DNA of 29,964 nt from Zhongshania aliphaticivorans (GCF_902705875.1 NZ_CACSIK010000001.1:2321201-2351164); one strand, 5' to 3'; positions 16,654-24,233 are shown, counted from the stretch's first letter. Program-made: numbers and translations. The notes: generated by a model not told the origin, from the letters alone.

Positions 16654-17493
16654 TTATTCAAGTAATCGCTTAGGGTGTTTACCATCGACCATGCCCATGA
16701 ACGGGCCGAAAATGGAGTAACCTAAAAGGCGTTTTATATCTTCTGAGCATTTAGCGACGCGATCCTTTGGAATAGAGAGACTGAAATTTTCTTGAGACCG
16801 GCAAAAACCTTCACAATACTGTGCGGTAACGGCAAGGCGGCGCTGATCAGAACAATTAGCGCCGCCGCCGTGCCATAGCGTACCTAGAAAAAACACCACC
16901 GAACCCGCCTTCATTTCACAATTAATCTGCTCTTGCAGCTGGGCTTGTGTAGGCTGCTCTTCACCCCATTGATGTGAACCCGGAATGACAATGGTCCCAC
17001 CATTATCTGCGGTAAAATCATTAATAGCCCACACAGTAGCCGCACCTAAGGGTTGTCGAGGGCGAGGGATAAGATAAAAAGCATCATCTGTGTGGATTGG
17101 CTGTTGTTTTTCGCCAGGCAGAATATTGATGACTTGTAATTGAGATAAGAGATAGCCCGGATTAAAAAGACTATCCAATAACGCCATAATTAGTGGATGA
17201 TCCACAAGATCGTTACAGGCAAAGGTCTTTGCGATAACTGAATATATCCGCTGGGTATTCTCACCTTCAAAATAGTTGCGCCCGGTTTCATTTAGCATCG
17301 GCTCCACCGCTGCCTTGATTTCCGCTAGAGTTTGCTCAGAGAGAACATCTGGAATAATGACATACCCATTCTTATCCAAAGTTTGCAGCGTTTTTTGCAG
17401 AACATCGGGATCAATTTGGTTCAAGCCATCAGAAAAGGTTTTCTTATATCTTTTGGCTGTTTCTAAGTTTTTATAATCTTCAACGGTTGGCAT
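16654..17493 (-). CDS. Phytanoyl-CoA dioxygenase (PhyH) family protein
   Basis: A non-heme iron, 2-oxoglutarate-dependent oxygenase of the PhyH superfamily, which hydroxylates varied substrates. The facial triad is visible as HTD (H134, D136) and the later histidine H208 in TLWHGGGAN. The arginine that would hold 2-oxoglutarate is in SDQRRLAVTAQY. The open frame reaches back to a GTG at 17511. I prefer the ATG at 17493 because GGAG sits six bases before it and nothing precedes the GTG. That gives 279 residues, normal for the family. It is a single gene with its own terminator. Family members act on phytanoyl-CoA, ectoine and many natural products; the substrate here is unknown. Confidence 0.9.
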   Translation of the reverse strand: MPTVEDYKNLETAKRYKKTFSDGLNQIDPDVLQKTLQTLDKNGYVIIPDVLSEQTLAEIKAAVEPMLNETGRNYFEGENTQRIYSVIAKTFACNDLVDHPLIMALLDSLFNPGYLLSQLQVINILPGEKQQPIHTDDAFYLIPRPRQPLGAATVWAINDFTADNGGTIVIPGSHQWGEEQPTQAQLQEQINCEMKAGSVVFFLGTLWHGGGANCSDQRRLAVTAQYCEGFCRSQENFSLSIPKDRVAKCSEDIKRLLGYSIFGPFMGMVDGKHPKRLLE

Positions 17494-17596
17494 GCCTAAC
17501 TCCGCTATCACATTTGATTTATTGGTTTATGCGAGCTGCAGGAGCCAGTGTAAAATGAACCTTATATACAATGAATAGCTAAATATTCGTACACAA

Positions 17597-17773
17597 ATGC
17601 TAGAGCGCATTAATACACTTATCGATGGTATTCAAAATAAAGCATTCGAAGGCATGGAATTATATTCTGGAGACACAGAGGGCCTTCCAATCATCGCACC
17701 ATATTGTCACAAAAAAACCACTATCGCCCCAAAATCACCCACCAACCATTTGAAAAAGATAGCACCAAAATAG
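17597..17773 (+). CDS. Doubtful 58-codon open frame, possibly a gene remnant
   Basis: An ATG-started frame reading MLERINTLIDGIQNKAFEGM at its start and ending in a lysine-rich tail with a TAG stop. The first 35 residues look protein-like, with an amphipathic helix and then ELYSGDTEGLPIIAPYC. The rest looks random. There is no Shine-Dalgarno. It could be the truncated start of a lost gene or a chance frame. I recognise no family. Confidence 0.2.
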   Translation: MLERINTLIDGIQNKAFEGMELYSGDTEGLPIIAPYCHKKTTIAPKSPTNHLKKIAPK

Positions 17774-18107
17774 TGCTATAACCGGCATTTTAGTGCCCAA
17801 CAACATGCTTTAAGTAAGAAAATCACGGTCTAAGTAAGATTTACCCTCTGAACCGATGCAATCACCTTAAAAATCGTCGACAATACGCCCCCTGTTCTGC
17901 AGCCCTGTTCATTTATGCCGAGGTTCGCTGAACTTAATACCTCCTTATTAATGACCAGTGCGGTGTTACGCCAACGGAAACACGTCATGTAAGGATGCAC
18001 CCGTCCAAGAGCAAGGACTAGTTATCACACTGTTGATGCAGCTTTGAGCTAGGCGGTGACTAAGGCAAGCACAAGCTTATGTGCCAATAACACAAAATCC
18101 ATGAACT

Positions 18108-18123
18108 TTACGGCTGTCCGTAA
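18108..18123. promoter_or_regulatory. Inverted repeat upstream of the ferredoxin reductase
   Basis: TTACGG and CCGTAA form a perfect six-base inverted repeat around CTGT, 40 bases before the reductase start. The position fits an operator or a 5' leader hairpin. No cognate regulator is adjacent. Confidence 0.35.
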
Positions 18124-18163
18124 GGCAACATGAATCTGAACAAGAGCCTCCTGGAACATAATT

Positions 18164-19384
18164 ATGAGTGAACATTGCATTATTATCGGCGCCAGCCACG
18201 CTGCAGCCCAATTAGTATCCAGCCTCCGCCAAGAGGGCTGGGAAGGTAAAATATCCCTAATTGGCGACGAGCCACATTTACCTTATCACCGCCCCCCGTT
18301 GTCAAAAGCCTTTTTTGTGGGTGAAAAAACCGAAGAAGACTTGCTGATTCGCGCCGCTGATTTTTACGTCAAAAATAACGTTGATCTGCTATTGGGCTCT
18401 CGGGTTACCAACATTGATCGCGATGCAAAGAAAGTGACCCTAGAGGATGGCGCAGAAATTTCTTACACCAAACTCGCCCTTACCACTGGCGCTCGCGTTC
18501 GTAAAATCCCGTTCACAGGCAGCGAGCTTGCCGGTGTGTTCTATATGCGTGACCTAAATGATGTTAAGCAAACCCACAAATTTACTGGCCCAGGCAAATC
18601 GGCAGTCATTATTGGTGGCGGCTATATCGGCTTAGAAACCGCAGCATCATTGCGTAAGATTGGCATGAGCGTGACAGTGATAGAAACCATGTCACGTGTA
18701 CTACAGCGAGTTACCGCACCCGAGGTATCCGCTTTTTACACCCGCATCCACACTGAAGAAGGCGTCGACATACGCACTGAAGCCGGCGTTGATGCGATTG
18801 TTGGTGACAAGCATGTTGAAGGGGTGCGTTTAGCTGACGGCACGACGGTTGCGGCGGATCTTGTTGTCATTGGCGTCGGTGTCATCCCAAATATTGAACT
18901 AGCCGAAGCTGCTGGCCTTACCATTGACAATGGCGTTGCGGTTGACGAATTTGCGACAACCAACGACCCTGATATATTTGCAGCCGGTGATTGTAGTAAT
19001 CATTACAACCCGATTTACGACCGCAAACTCAGACTTGAGTCGGTACAAAATGCGACTGACCAAGCTAAAATCGCGGCAAAAAGCATCTGCGGTAAACCCG
19101 TAGCGTATAATGCCTTACCTTGGTTCTGGTCAGACCAATACGATTTAAAACTTCAAATTGCGGGATTATCACAAGGTTTTGATGAGGTGATTATTCGCGG
19201 TAACAGTGAGCAAGGGCGTAGTTTTGCGGCATTCTATTTCTGTGAAGGCCGGTTTATTGCTGTTGATGCAGTTAACCGCCCGAAAGAATTTATGATGAGT
19301 AAACGTGCGCTAACCACTGGGCAGACAGCTGACCCAGTAAAGCTAGCTGACGAGTCTATTGAAATCAAAGACGTCTTCAATTAA
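18164..19384 (+). CDS. Ferredoxin reductase (FAD/NAD(P)H-dependent, putidaredoxin reductase type)
   Basis: A flavoprotein passing electrons from NAD(P)H to a ferredoxin. The FAD dinucleotide loop is IIIGASHAAAQ (6-16), and YHRPPLSK follows at 41-48, as in reductases of P450 and dioxygenase systems. The NAD(P)H loop is IIGGGYIGLE (149-158). DPDIFAAGDCSNH (268-280) is the second FAD motif. The 406 residues are normal. It is followed 22 bases later by a [2Fe-2S] ferredoxin, its obvious acceptor. The pair most likely feeds a P450 such as the one at 5728-6966, but that link is inferred. GGA lies about nine bases before the ATG. Confidence 0.95.
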   Translation: MSEHCIIIGASHAAAQLVSSLRQEGWEGKISLIGDEPHLPYHRPPLSKAFFVGEKTEEDLLIRAADFYVKNNVDLLLGSRVTNIDRDAKKVTLEDGAEISYTKLALTTGARVRKIPFTGSELAGVFYMRDLNDVKQTHKFTGPGKSAVIIGGGYIGLETAASLRKIGMSVTVIETMSRVLQRVTAPEVSAFYTRIHTEEGVDIRTEAGVDAIVGDKHVEGVRLADGTTVAADLVVIGVGVIPNIELAEAAGLTIDNGVAVDEFATTNDPDIFAAGDCSNHYNPIYDRKLRLESVQNATDQAKIAAKSICGKPVAYNALPWFWSDQYDLKLQIAGLSQGFDEVIIRGNSEQGRSFAAFYFCEGRFIAVDAVNRPKEFMMSKRALTTGQTADPVKLADESIEIKDVFN

Positions 19385-19406
19385 TTCAAAGTACGAGAAC
19401 ACAAAT

Positions 19407-19727
19407 ATGCCATTAATTATTTTCAAATCACACGACGGAAACACCCAAGAAGTACACGCGGAAGTTGGTACTAGTATTATGCAGGCCGCTGTTGACAATG
19501 GTGTTGACGGCATTCTTGGTGAGTGTGGCGGCTGCTGCAGTTGTGCAACTTGCCATTGCTATATTGACCCTGCTTGGGTAGCCAAAACTGAAGAGCCAGA
19601 CAGCACCGAAACCGACATGCTTGACTGCGTTCTGGAGCCCCAGGAAACCAGCCGTTTAAGCTGCCAAGTATTTGTGACTGATGAAATGGATGGTATTGTC
19701 GTGGCAATGCCTGAGTCTCAGTACTAA
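19407..19727 (+). CDS. [2Fe-2S] ferredoxin (adrenodoxin/putidaredoxin type)
   Basis: A small soluble electron carrier. The cluster ligands are C40, C46, C49 and C86 in the CX5CX2C...C pattern. The loop reads ECGGCCSCATCHC, so it holds three further cysteines: C43, C44 and C51. Most relatives have small or polar residues at 43-44. The open frame reaches back into the reductase gene (TTG at 19359). I chose the ATG at 19407 because it gives the usual 106 residues beginning MPLIIF. It forms an operon with the reductase and is followed by a long hairpin. Its partner is probably a P450; none is adjacent. Confidence 0.95.
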   Translation: MPLIIFKSHDGNTQEVHAEVGTSIMQAAVDNGVDGILGECGGCCSCATCHCYIDPAWVAKTEEPDSTETDMLDCVLEPQETSRLSCQVFVTDEMDGIVVAMPESQY

Positions 19728-19737
19728 CGCGACATAA

Positions 19738-19782
19738 GGCATGTCATAGAAAGGCAGACCCTGTCTGCCCATATGACGTGCC
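19738..19782 (+). terminator. Long two-part hairpin after the ferredoxin gene
   Basis: An outer stem (19738-19748 with 19772-19782, eleven pairs including one G-U) encloses an inner stem (19753-19759 with 19763-19769, seven perfect pairs, three-base loop). It begins 10 bases after the stop codon. No U-run follows, so it may be a transcript-stabilising structure rather than a classic terminator. Confidence 0.65.
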
Positions 19783-19862
19783 CTCCTTCTGCAAAAACCC
19801 TGCCCCAACGTTTAATCTTGCCTAGCACTAGCCACTAGTAATACAGCATAGGGCCGAACACT

Positions 19863-19892
19863 TTGGCAATCCTGCTACGCACAGTTTATAAT
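19863..19892 (+). promoter_or_regulatory. Sigma-70 promoter of ppa
   Basis: TTGGCA at 19863-19868 (five of six) and TATAAT at 19887-19892 (six of six) are separated by 18 bases, 47 bases before the ppa ATG. This is the best housekeeping promoter in the window and suits a constitutively needed gene. Confidence 0.75.
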
Positions 19893-19939
19893 CTGCGCAG
19901 TTTTTTCAATCTAAATGTAACCTGAAACGGAAGCCGACC

Positions 19940-20467
19940 ATGAGCTATAACCAAATCCCAGCTGGCAAAGATTTACCTAACGATATTTACGTTGCCATCG
20001 AAATCCCTGCCAACAGCAGCCCTATCAAGTATGAAATTGAAAAAGAATTCGACGCTTTAATGGTCGACCGTTTCATGGCAACACCGATGTTTTACCCTGC
20101 AAACTACGGCTATATTCCTAACACACTATCAGAAGATGGCGATGCATTAGACGTATTGGTTGTTACGCCATACCCCGTTGTACCAGGTTCTGTCATCCGT
20201 GCCCGTCCCGTTGGCATACTTAATATGAGCGACGAAGCTGGCAAAGACGCAAAACTGTTGGCCGTTCCACACGACAAGCTTTCAGTACTTTATCAAGACG
20301 TTAAAGAGCCCTCTGACCTGCCTGAGCTACTCATTAAGCAAATCGAGCATTTCTTTGAGAACTACAAAGATCTTGAAAAAGGCAAGTGGGTTAAAGTTGA
20401 CGGCTGGGCTGGAAGTGAAGAAGCCAAAGCCGAAATTATGAAAGCGGCTGCAGCCTACAAAGGCTAA
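19940..20467 (+). CDS. ppa: Inorganic pyrophosphatase
   Basis: A family I soluble pyrophosphatase that splits the PPi released by biosynthesis, pulling those reactions forward. The signature [10 protein letters not shown] gives the three metal-binding aspartates D66, D68 and D71, one residue off E. coli D65, D67 and D70. [15 protein letters not shown] and the [11 protein letters not shown] stretch are also typical. The 175 residues match E. coli (176). GGAAG lies close before the ATG, a strong sigma-70 promoter precedes it, and a perfect 11-pair hairpin follows. It is a single gene. Confidence 0.98.
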   Translation: MSYNQIPAGKDLPNDIYVAIEIPANSSPIKYEIEKEFDALMVDRFMATPMFYPANYGYIPNTLSEDGDALDVLVVTPYPVVPGSVIRARPVGILNMSDEAGKDAKLLAVPHDKLSVLYQDVKEPSDLPELLIKQIEHFFENYKDLEKGKWVKVDGWAGSEEAKAEIMKAAAAYKG

Positions 20468-20472
20468 GACCA

Positions 20473-20503
20473 ATAGCGAAGCCGCAGCACGTGGCTTCGC
20501 TAT
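20473..20503 (+). terminator. Strong hairpin after ppa
   Basis: ATAGCGAAGCC (20473-20483) pairs perfectly with GGCTTCGCTAT (20493-20503), eleven pairs with a nine-base loop, starting six bases after the stop codon. No U-run follows. It is probably a 3'-end hairpin or weak terminator. Confidence 0.7.
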
Positions 20504-20576
20504 CCCTACCGCTCAGTATTAGAGTCAGCCCCCAGCATTACCGCCCCTCCCCGTTATCCTTGAATAAATTAATCGC

Positions 20577-20606
20577 AAAAAAAAGAGCCATCGACACCTC
20601 GATAGC
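20577..20606 (-). terminator. Rho-independent terminator of the two-repeat protein gene
   Basis: On the minus strand an eight-pair stem (20599-20606 with 20587-20594, one G-U, four-base loop) leads into a run of eight T residues (20584-20577). It lies about 40 bases past the minus-strand stop codon. Confidence 0.85.
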
Positions 20607-20647
20607 CCCTTTATGATTCATCCTTACAACCTAAACAAGCCAGGCAG

Positions 20648-21124
20648 TTATGAAACCTTTGGCATTGCCTTTAATAAACGCTGATATAACTTAGTATTTT
20701 TGCGAATCGACTTGTGCTTGGCATAAGCCTCTACCGCTCGCTGCCAAGCATCGCCACTGCCGTGCGCATTTAATGAAAAACTGGTGCATACAGTCTTATT
20801 GACCACTTTTGATGCAACCCCAACCTGAAAAATGGGTGTTAAGTTACCGCTTTTTTCGGTTTTCAAGAGGTAGCTAATACCTCGAACAGTACCGTCACTT
20901 TTAAAGCAACGCTCTTCTTTGGTCTCGTCCAAATAGCGTTTTTGTTGAGCCTCTAATACTGCGTCACGCGCAAGAGCCTCATTTTCAACACTTTTCTTAC
21001 GCCGACCTTCAAGGCGAGCACCACCATTTTTTAGCGAGAAATACTCCTGATACAACTTGCCCGCTACGGTACGGCGCACTCTATATCCATAGAATGCTTT
21101 GTTATCCAGTAGTTTAACGCTCAC
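20648..21124 (-). CDS. Unrecognised protein with two beta-beta-beta-helix-like repeats
   Basis: I do not recognise this gene. The start is set at a GTG (21124) because GCGAGG lies five bases before it; the frame also reaches a TTG at 21163 without one. The 158 residues are basic and soluble, with no signal or membrane segment. Two segments look alike. Residues 12-62 hold YGYRVRRTVAGKLYQEYFSL, then an alanine-rich helix; residues 84-138 hold SGNLTPIFQVGVAS, later TSFSLNAHG, then AWQRAVEAYAKHK. Strands followed by a helix, with a shared FSL-x-x-x-G step, recall AP2-like DNA-binding domains, but that is impression only. It has its own terminator and lies alone between ppa and cysE. Confidence 0.7.
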   Translation of the reverse strand: MSVKLLDNKAFYGYRVRRTVAGKLYQEYFSLKNGGARLEGRRKKSVENEALARDAVLEAQQKRYLDETKEERCFKSDGTVRGISYLLKTEKSGNLTPIFQVGVASKVVNKTVCTSFSLNAHGSGDAWQRAVEAYAKHKSIRKNTKLYQRLLKAMPKVS

Positions 21125-21209
21125 AATAACCTCGCTCTTATGTATTCCGTTACTATAACCCAAATTAAAATCTATGTACTTTAGCTTGCTAGCTAAAACT
21201 GATCACAGC

Positions 21210-22001
21210 CTACTGATTTTCATTGATATATTGATCCATATTCAGCGCGGGAAGTTCCGCCGACAGCGCACCCACTTGCTTGGCCGGCACCCCAGCCACC
21301 GTTGAGTGAGCTGCAACATTACTTAGAACCACGCTACCCGCTGCAATTTTTGCACCATCACCCACAACAATATTGCCTAATACTTTTGCACCAGCACTAA
21401 TCAATACGCCATCGCAAATTCGTGGGTGACGTGGACCTGGCCCTCGGCCACAACCACCCAACGTAACTGAGTGCAACATCGACACATTATTGCCAACAAT
21501 GGCCGTCTCGCCGATAACCAAGCCCGTGGCATGGTCAATCATAATTCCGCTGCCAATAACCGCAGCAGGATGAATATCCACATCAAAAACACTCGCTATC
21601 CGGTTTTGCAAGAACAGCGCCAATGACTCCCGCCCTTGCCGCCACAACCAATTAGCAATCCGGTAAGCCTGTATAGCTTGAAAGCCCTTAAAGTATAAAA
21701 ATGGCATGCCGTAGTGATCACAGGCGGGGTCGCGTTCAAAATGAGCGCAGATATCCAAAGCCGCAGCCCTAACGATGTCACTATCGTTTACAAAGGCCTC
21801 ATTAAACACATCTCTGATCAACATTGCCGGTACTGAATCACAATCCAGCTTAGCGGCAATATGAAAACTCAGTGCATCGGCAAAATTCGCGTGATTTAAA
21901 ATACTGGCGTGGTAAAAACTGGCCAATACTGGCTCATTACGCCCGTATTCACGGGCCTCAGCGGTCATCGCTGACCATAATTCGTCTACAGTGATACTCA
22001 T
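21210..22001 (-). CDS. cysE: Serine O-acetyltransferase
   Basis: Acetylates serine with acetyl-CoA, the committed step of cysteine synthesis. The N-terminal helical domain (1-135) precedes a left-handed beta-helix with DIHPAAVIGSGIMIDHATG, VIGETAIVGNNVSMLHSVTL and RHPRICDGV, nearly identical in pattern to E. coli CysE, including the catalytic DH pair. At 263 residues it is slightly shorter than E. coli (273). The end reads NMDQYINENQ, so the E. coli tail after MDQ, which ends in the isoleucine that docks in CysK, is missing. Docking and the classic complex are therefore doubtful. It overlaps the upstream M15 peptidase gene by four bases. Feedback by cysteine is expected from the family. Confidence 0.97.
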   Translation of the reverse strand: MSITVDELWSAMTAEAREYGRNEPVLASFYHASILNHANFADALSFHIAAKLDCDSVPAMLIRDVFNEAFVNDSDIVRAAALDICAHFERDPACDHYGMPFLYFKGFQAIQAYRIANWLWRQGRESLALFLQNRIASVFDVDIHPAAVIGSGIMIDHATGLVIGETAIVGNNVSMLHSVTLGGCGRGPGPRHPRICDGVLISAGAKVLGNIVVGDGAKIAAGSVVLSNVAAHSTVAGVPAKQVGALSAELPALNMDQYINENQ

Positions 22002-22747
22002 ACCAGATCACGCTCTCTTAACATATCGGCATAAGGTGATGGATAGCAGCTTGTCGGCACCACCACAAAGCGCTGATAAATATTAGCTAATTCTTTTAAA
22101 ATGACTTCTTTCAAATAAACATCTTCTCGTTGCTCCAAAGCGACTTGAAGAAGCTCTGCCTGCATGGCCAAGTCGCACTGCGCCGATAAAGGCGCATAAC
22201 TTAAATGCCAGCGCTCCGGTGCAATGCCGCCGCGATCAACATTATACGGCCTAAAAAAACCATGCCCCCGCTCTTCAGCAAACTCCCTGTCCAGCCAACG
22301 ATGCAAGGGACCGAAAACACCATCATCCGCCACTTCTGCAGGGGTAAGCTGCACTTGGTAATCTGGAGCCACAGCTGCTGCGTCATAGACATCGATATCT
22401 GTTCCCCAATGATGTCGAGAAGCACCTGGTAAGGCAGACCAGCGCAAAATCGCCATCACCACTTCTAGATCAGATAACGCCGCCCAATCCAATACCTCGC
22501 CCTGATCATCGAGTAAGGCGCGCTGCCCCGACGCTTTTGCATTCCAAATGGCGAGCTGGCGATCAAAACTACGAAAGCCACTCACAAGACGTAAATCAAA
22601 ACCAGCGTCCGCCGCCTGCGCTTTAAGCGCGGTGAATGAGTCCACAATGCCCCGATGAACAAGCACCCCGTCTAGCGTAGCCATAACTGACTCATCAAAG
22701 CCCAATACCAAATCTTGGCTAACTTCTTTATGGTGTCGGTTTAACAT
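21998..22747 (-). CDS. M15 family (VanY/LdcB-like) peptidase without signal peptide
   Basis: A zinc carboxypeptidase of the peptidoglycan-cutting M15 family. The metal ligands are visible: SRHHWGTDID (110-119) supplies H112 and D119, and ERWH (178-181) supplies the catalytic glutamate E178 and H181. VSGFRSFDRQLAIWNAK (55-71) is also typical. The 249 residues fit. The N-terminus (MLNRHHKEVSQDLVLGFDES) is polar and charged, with no signal peptide or lipobox, so export is not evident. It may act in the cytoplasm, perhaps on recycled peptides, or use an unrecognised route. It shares an operon with cysE (ATGA overlap), an unexpected pairing. No good Shine-Dalgarno is visible. Confidence 0.88.
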   Translation of the reverse strand: MLNRHHKEVSQDLVLGFDESVMATLDGVLVHRGIVDSFTALKAQAADAGFDLRLVSGFRSFDRQLAIWNAKASGQRALLDDQGEVLDWAALSDLEVVMAILRWSALPGASRHHWGTDIDVYDAAAVAPDYQVQLTPAEVADDGVFGPLHRWLDREFAEERGHGFFRPYNVDRGGIAPERWHLSYAPLSAQCDLAMQAELLQVALEQREDVYLKEVILKELANIYQRFVVVPTSCYPSPYADMLRERDLV

Positions 22748-22776
22748 AATATTTTAGGTACAAATTATCCGTTCAG

Positions 22777-22806
22777 TTGAGTTCAAACTAGAACTGGCAT
22801 CATACT
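22777..22806 (+). promoter_or_regulatory. Possible sigma-70 promoter of the patatin gene
   Basis: TTGAGT (22777-22782) and CATACT (22801-22806) each match four of six consensus bases with an 18-base spacer, 41 bases before the start. They sit in the 100-base gap between divergent genes. The match is modest. Confidence 0.3.
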
Positions 22807-22847
22807 ACCGACAATTGATCTGTGTTGAAATTCCGGAGTAGTACAAC

Positions 22848-23879
22848 GTGGAAGATTTGTCCCTGGGTAACAAGAAAATCGCCCTTGCTTTAGGTAGCGG
22901 CTCTGCCAGAGGAATGGCTCATATTGGCGTCATTCAACGGCTGCAAGAGCTGGGTATCCAGCCCGATATTATTTGCGGCACGTCTATTGGGTCCGTTATC
23001 GCCGGCTGCTACCTAACCGGAAAGCTTGAACACTTCACCGATTGGATTCAGTCCCTTAGTACAACGCAAGTGCTGCACTATATGAGTGTTAGCCTAACCG
23101 TGACAGGTGGTGTGGCACATGCCACCCGCCTAATTGAGTTTTTTGAAAACGAATACGGAAACCCCGATATCGAAACGTTAACAACGCCATTTGCAGCCGT
23201 TGCCACAGACTTAATGCGGGGCCGTGAAGTGTGGTTACAACGAGGCCCCCTGTGGGATGCGGTAAGGGCATCAATGGCAATTCCGGGTATCTTAACCCCC
23301 GTTGCCTTTGGCAACTCCTGGCTGGTCGATGGTGGCCTAGTCAACCCCGTACCTGTTTCGGTGTGTCGGGCATTGGGGGCAGATATCATCATTGGCGTCG
23401 ACCTAAATAGCGATTTAGTTGGTCGCCAAAAGGTCGTTACTGATGCCAAAGCCCCTACTAATGAAGAGTCTATTGAAGAGGAAGAGTCTGAAGACGAAGA
23501 GTTAATCGTCAACGAGGACTCAGAGGATGACCCTTCACTAAGCGCAGCTTTCAGCCGGTTCACGTCGTCAATAAAAGAAGCTGCTAACAGCTTCCGCAAT
23601 ACTAGTGAAACCCAAAAACAACCAGAACCACCCGGCACTGTCGGCGTGATGATGAGCGCAATTAATATTATGCAGGACCGCATAACCCGTAGCCGTCTCG
23701 CTGGCGAGCCCGCCGATATTATGCTGTGGCCCAGACTTGGCCATATAGGTTTATTGGAGTTCAGCAGCGCGGCAGAGGCTATTATCGAAGGGCGCAACGC
23801 GGTAGACCGGATGCTGCCCGCTATTAGACATGCCTTTAAAAGTGAAGGCGACGATCGTTTTATAGAACCCCACTATTAA
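22848..23879 (+). CDS. Patatin-like phospholipase (RssA-like) with acidic insert
   Basis: A serine lipid acyl hydrolase with a Ser-Asp dyad. The oxyanion loop GSGSARG lies at 16-22, the nucleophile S46 in GTSIG, and the aspartate D161 in VDGG. It resembles bacterial RssA/YchK proteins; there is no signal peptide. At 343 residues it is somewhat longer than RssA (about 300). Much of the excess is an acidic low-complexity stretch at 206-230, rich in Glu, Asp and Ser, followed by a Ser/Asn/Gln-rich linker up to about 265. The start is GTG with GGAG about ten bases upstream. The Rieske gene follows after 12 bases, so the two form an operon. The lipid substrate is unknown. Confidence 0.9.
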   Translation: MEDLSLGNKKIALALGSGSARGMAHIGVIQRLQELGIQPDIICGTSIGSVIAGCYLTGKLEHFTDWIQSLSTTQVLHYMSVSLTVTGGVAHATRLIEFFENEYGNPDIETLTTPFAAVATDLMRGREVWLQRGPLWDAVRASMAIPGILTPVAFGNSWLVDGGLVNPVPVSVCRALGADIIIGVDLNSDLVGRQKVVTDAKAPTNEESIEEEESEDEELIVNEDSEDDPSLSAAFSRFTSSIKEAANSFRNTSETQKQPEPPGTVGVMMSAINIMQDRITRSRLAGEPADIMLWPRLGHIGLLEFSSAAEAIIEGRNAVDRMLPAIRHAFKSEGDDRFIEPHY

Positions 23880-23891
23880 GGTCTTGGATTG

Positions 23892-24233
23892 ATGCACATA
23901 CTTTGCCGCTTAGATGACATTAAAGACCCTGGCTCCAAGGGGTTTAAACAAGGTAATGACTCTCTGTTTGTCGTCCGTCAGCGAGGGGAGGTGGTGGTTT
24001 ATCGCAATCGCTGCCCTCACCTTGGCATAGAATTAAACTGGCAAGAAGATCAATTTCTCGACTATGACAATTCCCTCATTCAGTGTGCAACCCACGGTGC
24101 CTTATTCATTATTGAATCTGGGGAATGTGTCGCTGGGCCGTGCAATGGTAAATCACTTGAGAAAATCCCCTGCAAACTCCAAGACGGCTGGGTTGTCCTT
24201 TTGGAATCCTTTAATAGCGAAGTCACCGCTTAA
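23892..24233 (+). CDS. Rieske [2Fe-2S] protein
   Basis: A small stand-alone Rieske ferredoxin. The cluster site is complete: CPHLG gives C41 and H43, and QCATHGALF gives C65 and H68. The 113 residues leave room only for the Rieske fold, so it is an electron carrier or redox subunit, not an oxygenase. The frame begins one codon earlier at TTG; I chose the ATG at 23892, with AAGG about ten bases upstream. It follows the patatin gene closely and overlaps the convergent sfsA by four bases. The partner is unknown. Confidence 0.92.
   Translation: MHILCRLDDIKDPGSKGFKQGNDSLFVVRQRGEVVVYRNRCPHLGIELNWQEDQFLDYDNSLIQCATHGALFIIESGECVAGPCNGKSLEKIPCKLQDGWVVLLESFNSEVTA

Larger units (their letters stand above)
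17494..18163. other. Long divergent intergenic region, PhyH gene / ferredoxin reductase
   Basis: Some 670 bases carry no clear gene. I see one doubtful short open frame (17597-17773) and two inverted repeats. AGCAC/GTGCT (17761-17765 with 17773-17777) overlaps the end of that frame. TTACGG/CCGTAA (18108-18123) stands about 40 bases before the reductase. Promoters for both flanking genes must lie here. It may be the remains of a lost gene. Confidence 0.5.

Noticed and set aside
17494..18163. Mobile element or attachment-site scar in the long gap
   Set aside because: No terminal inverted repeats, target duplications, tRNA fragment or transposase remnant could be seen.
23078..23797. Minus-strand open frame of 239 codons within the patatin gene
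   Set aside because: The patatin frame on the plus strand has complete catalytic motifs. The antisense frame is Ser/Thr-rich with a run of Ser/Asp mirroring the acidic insert, so it is a shadow.
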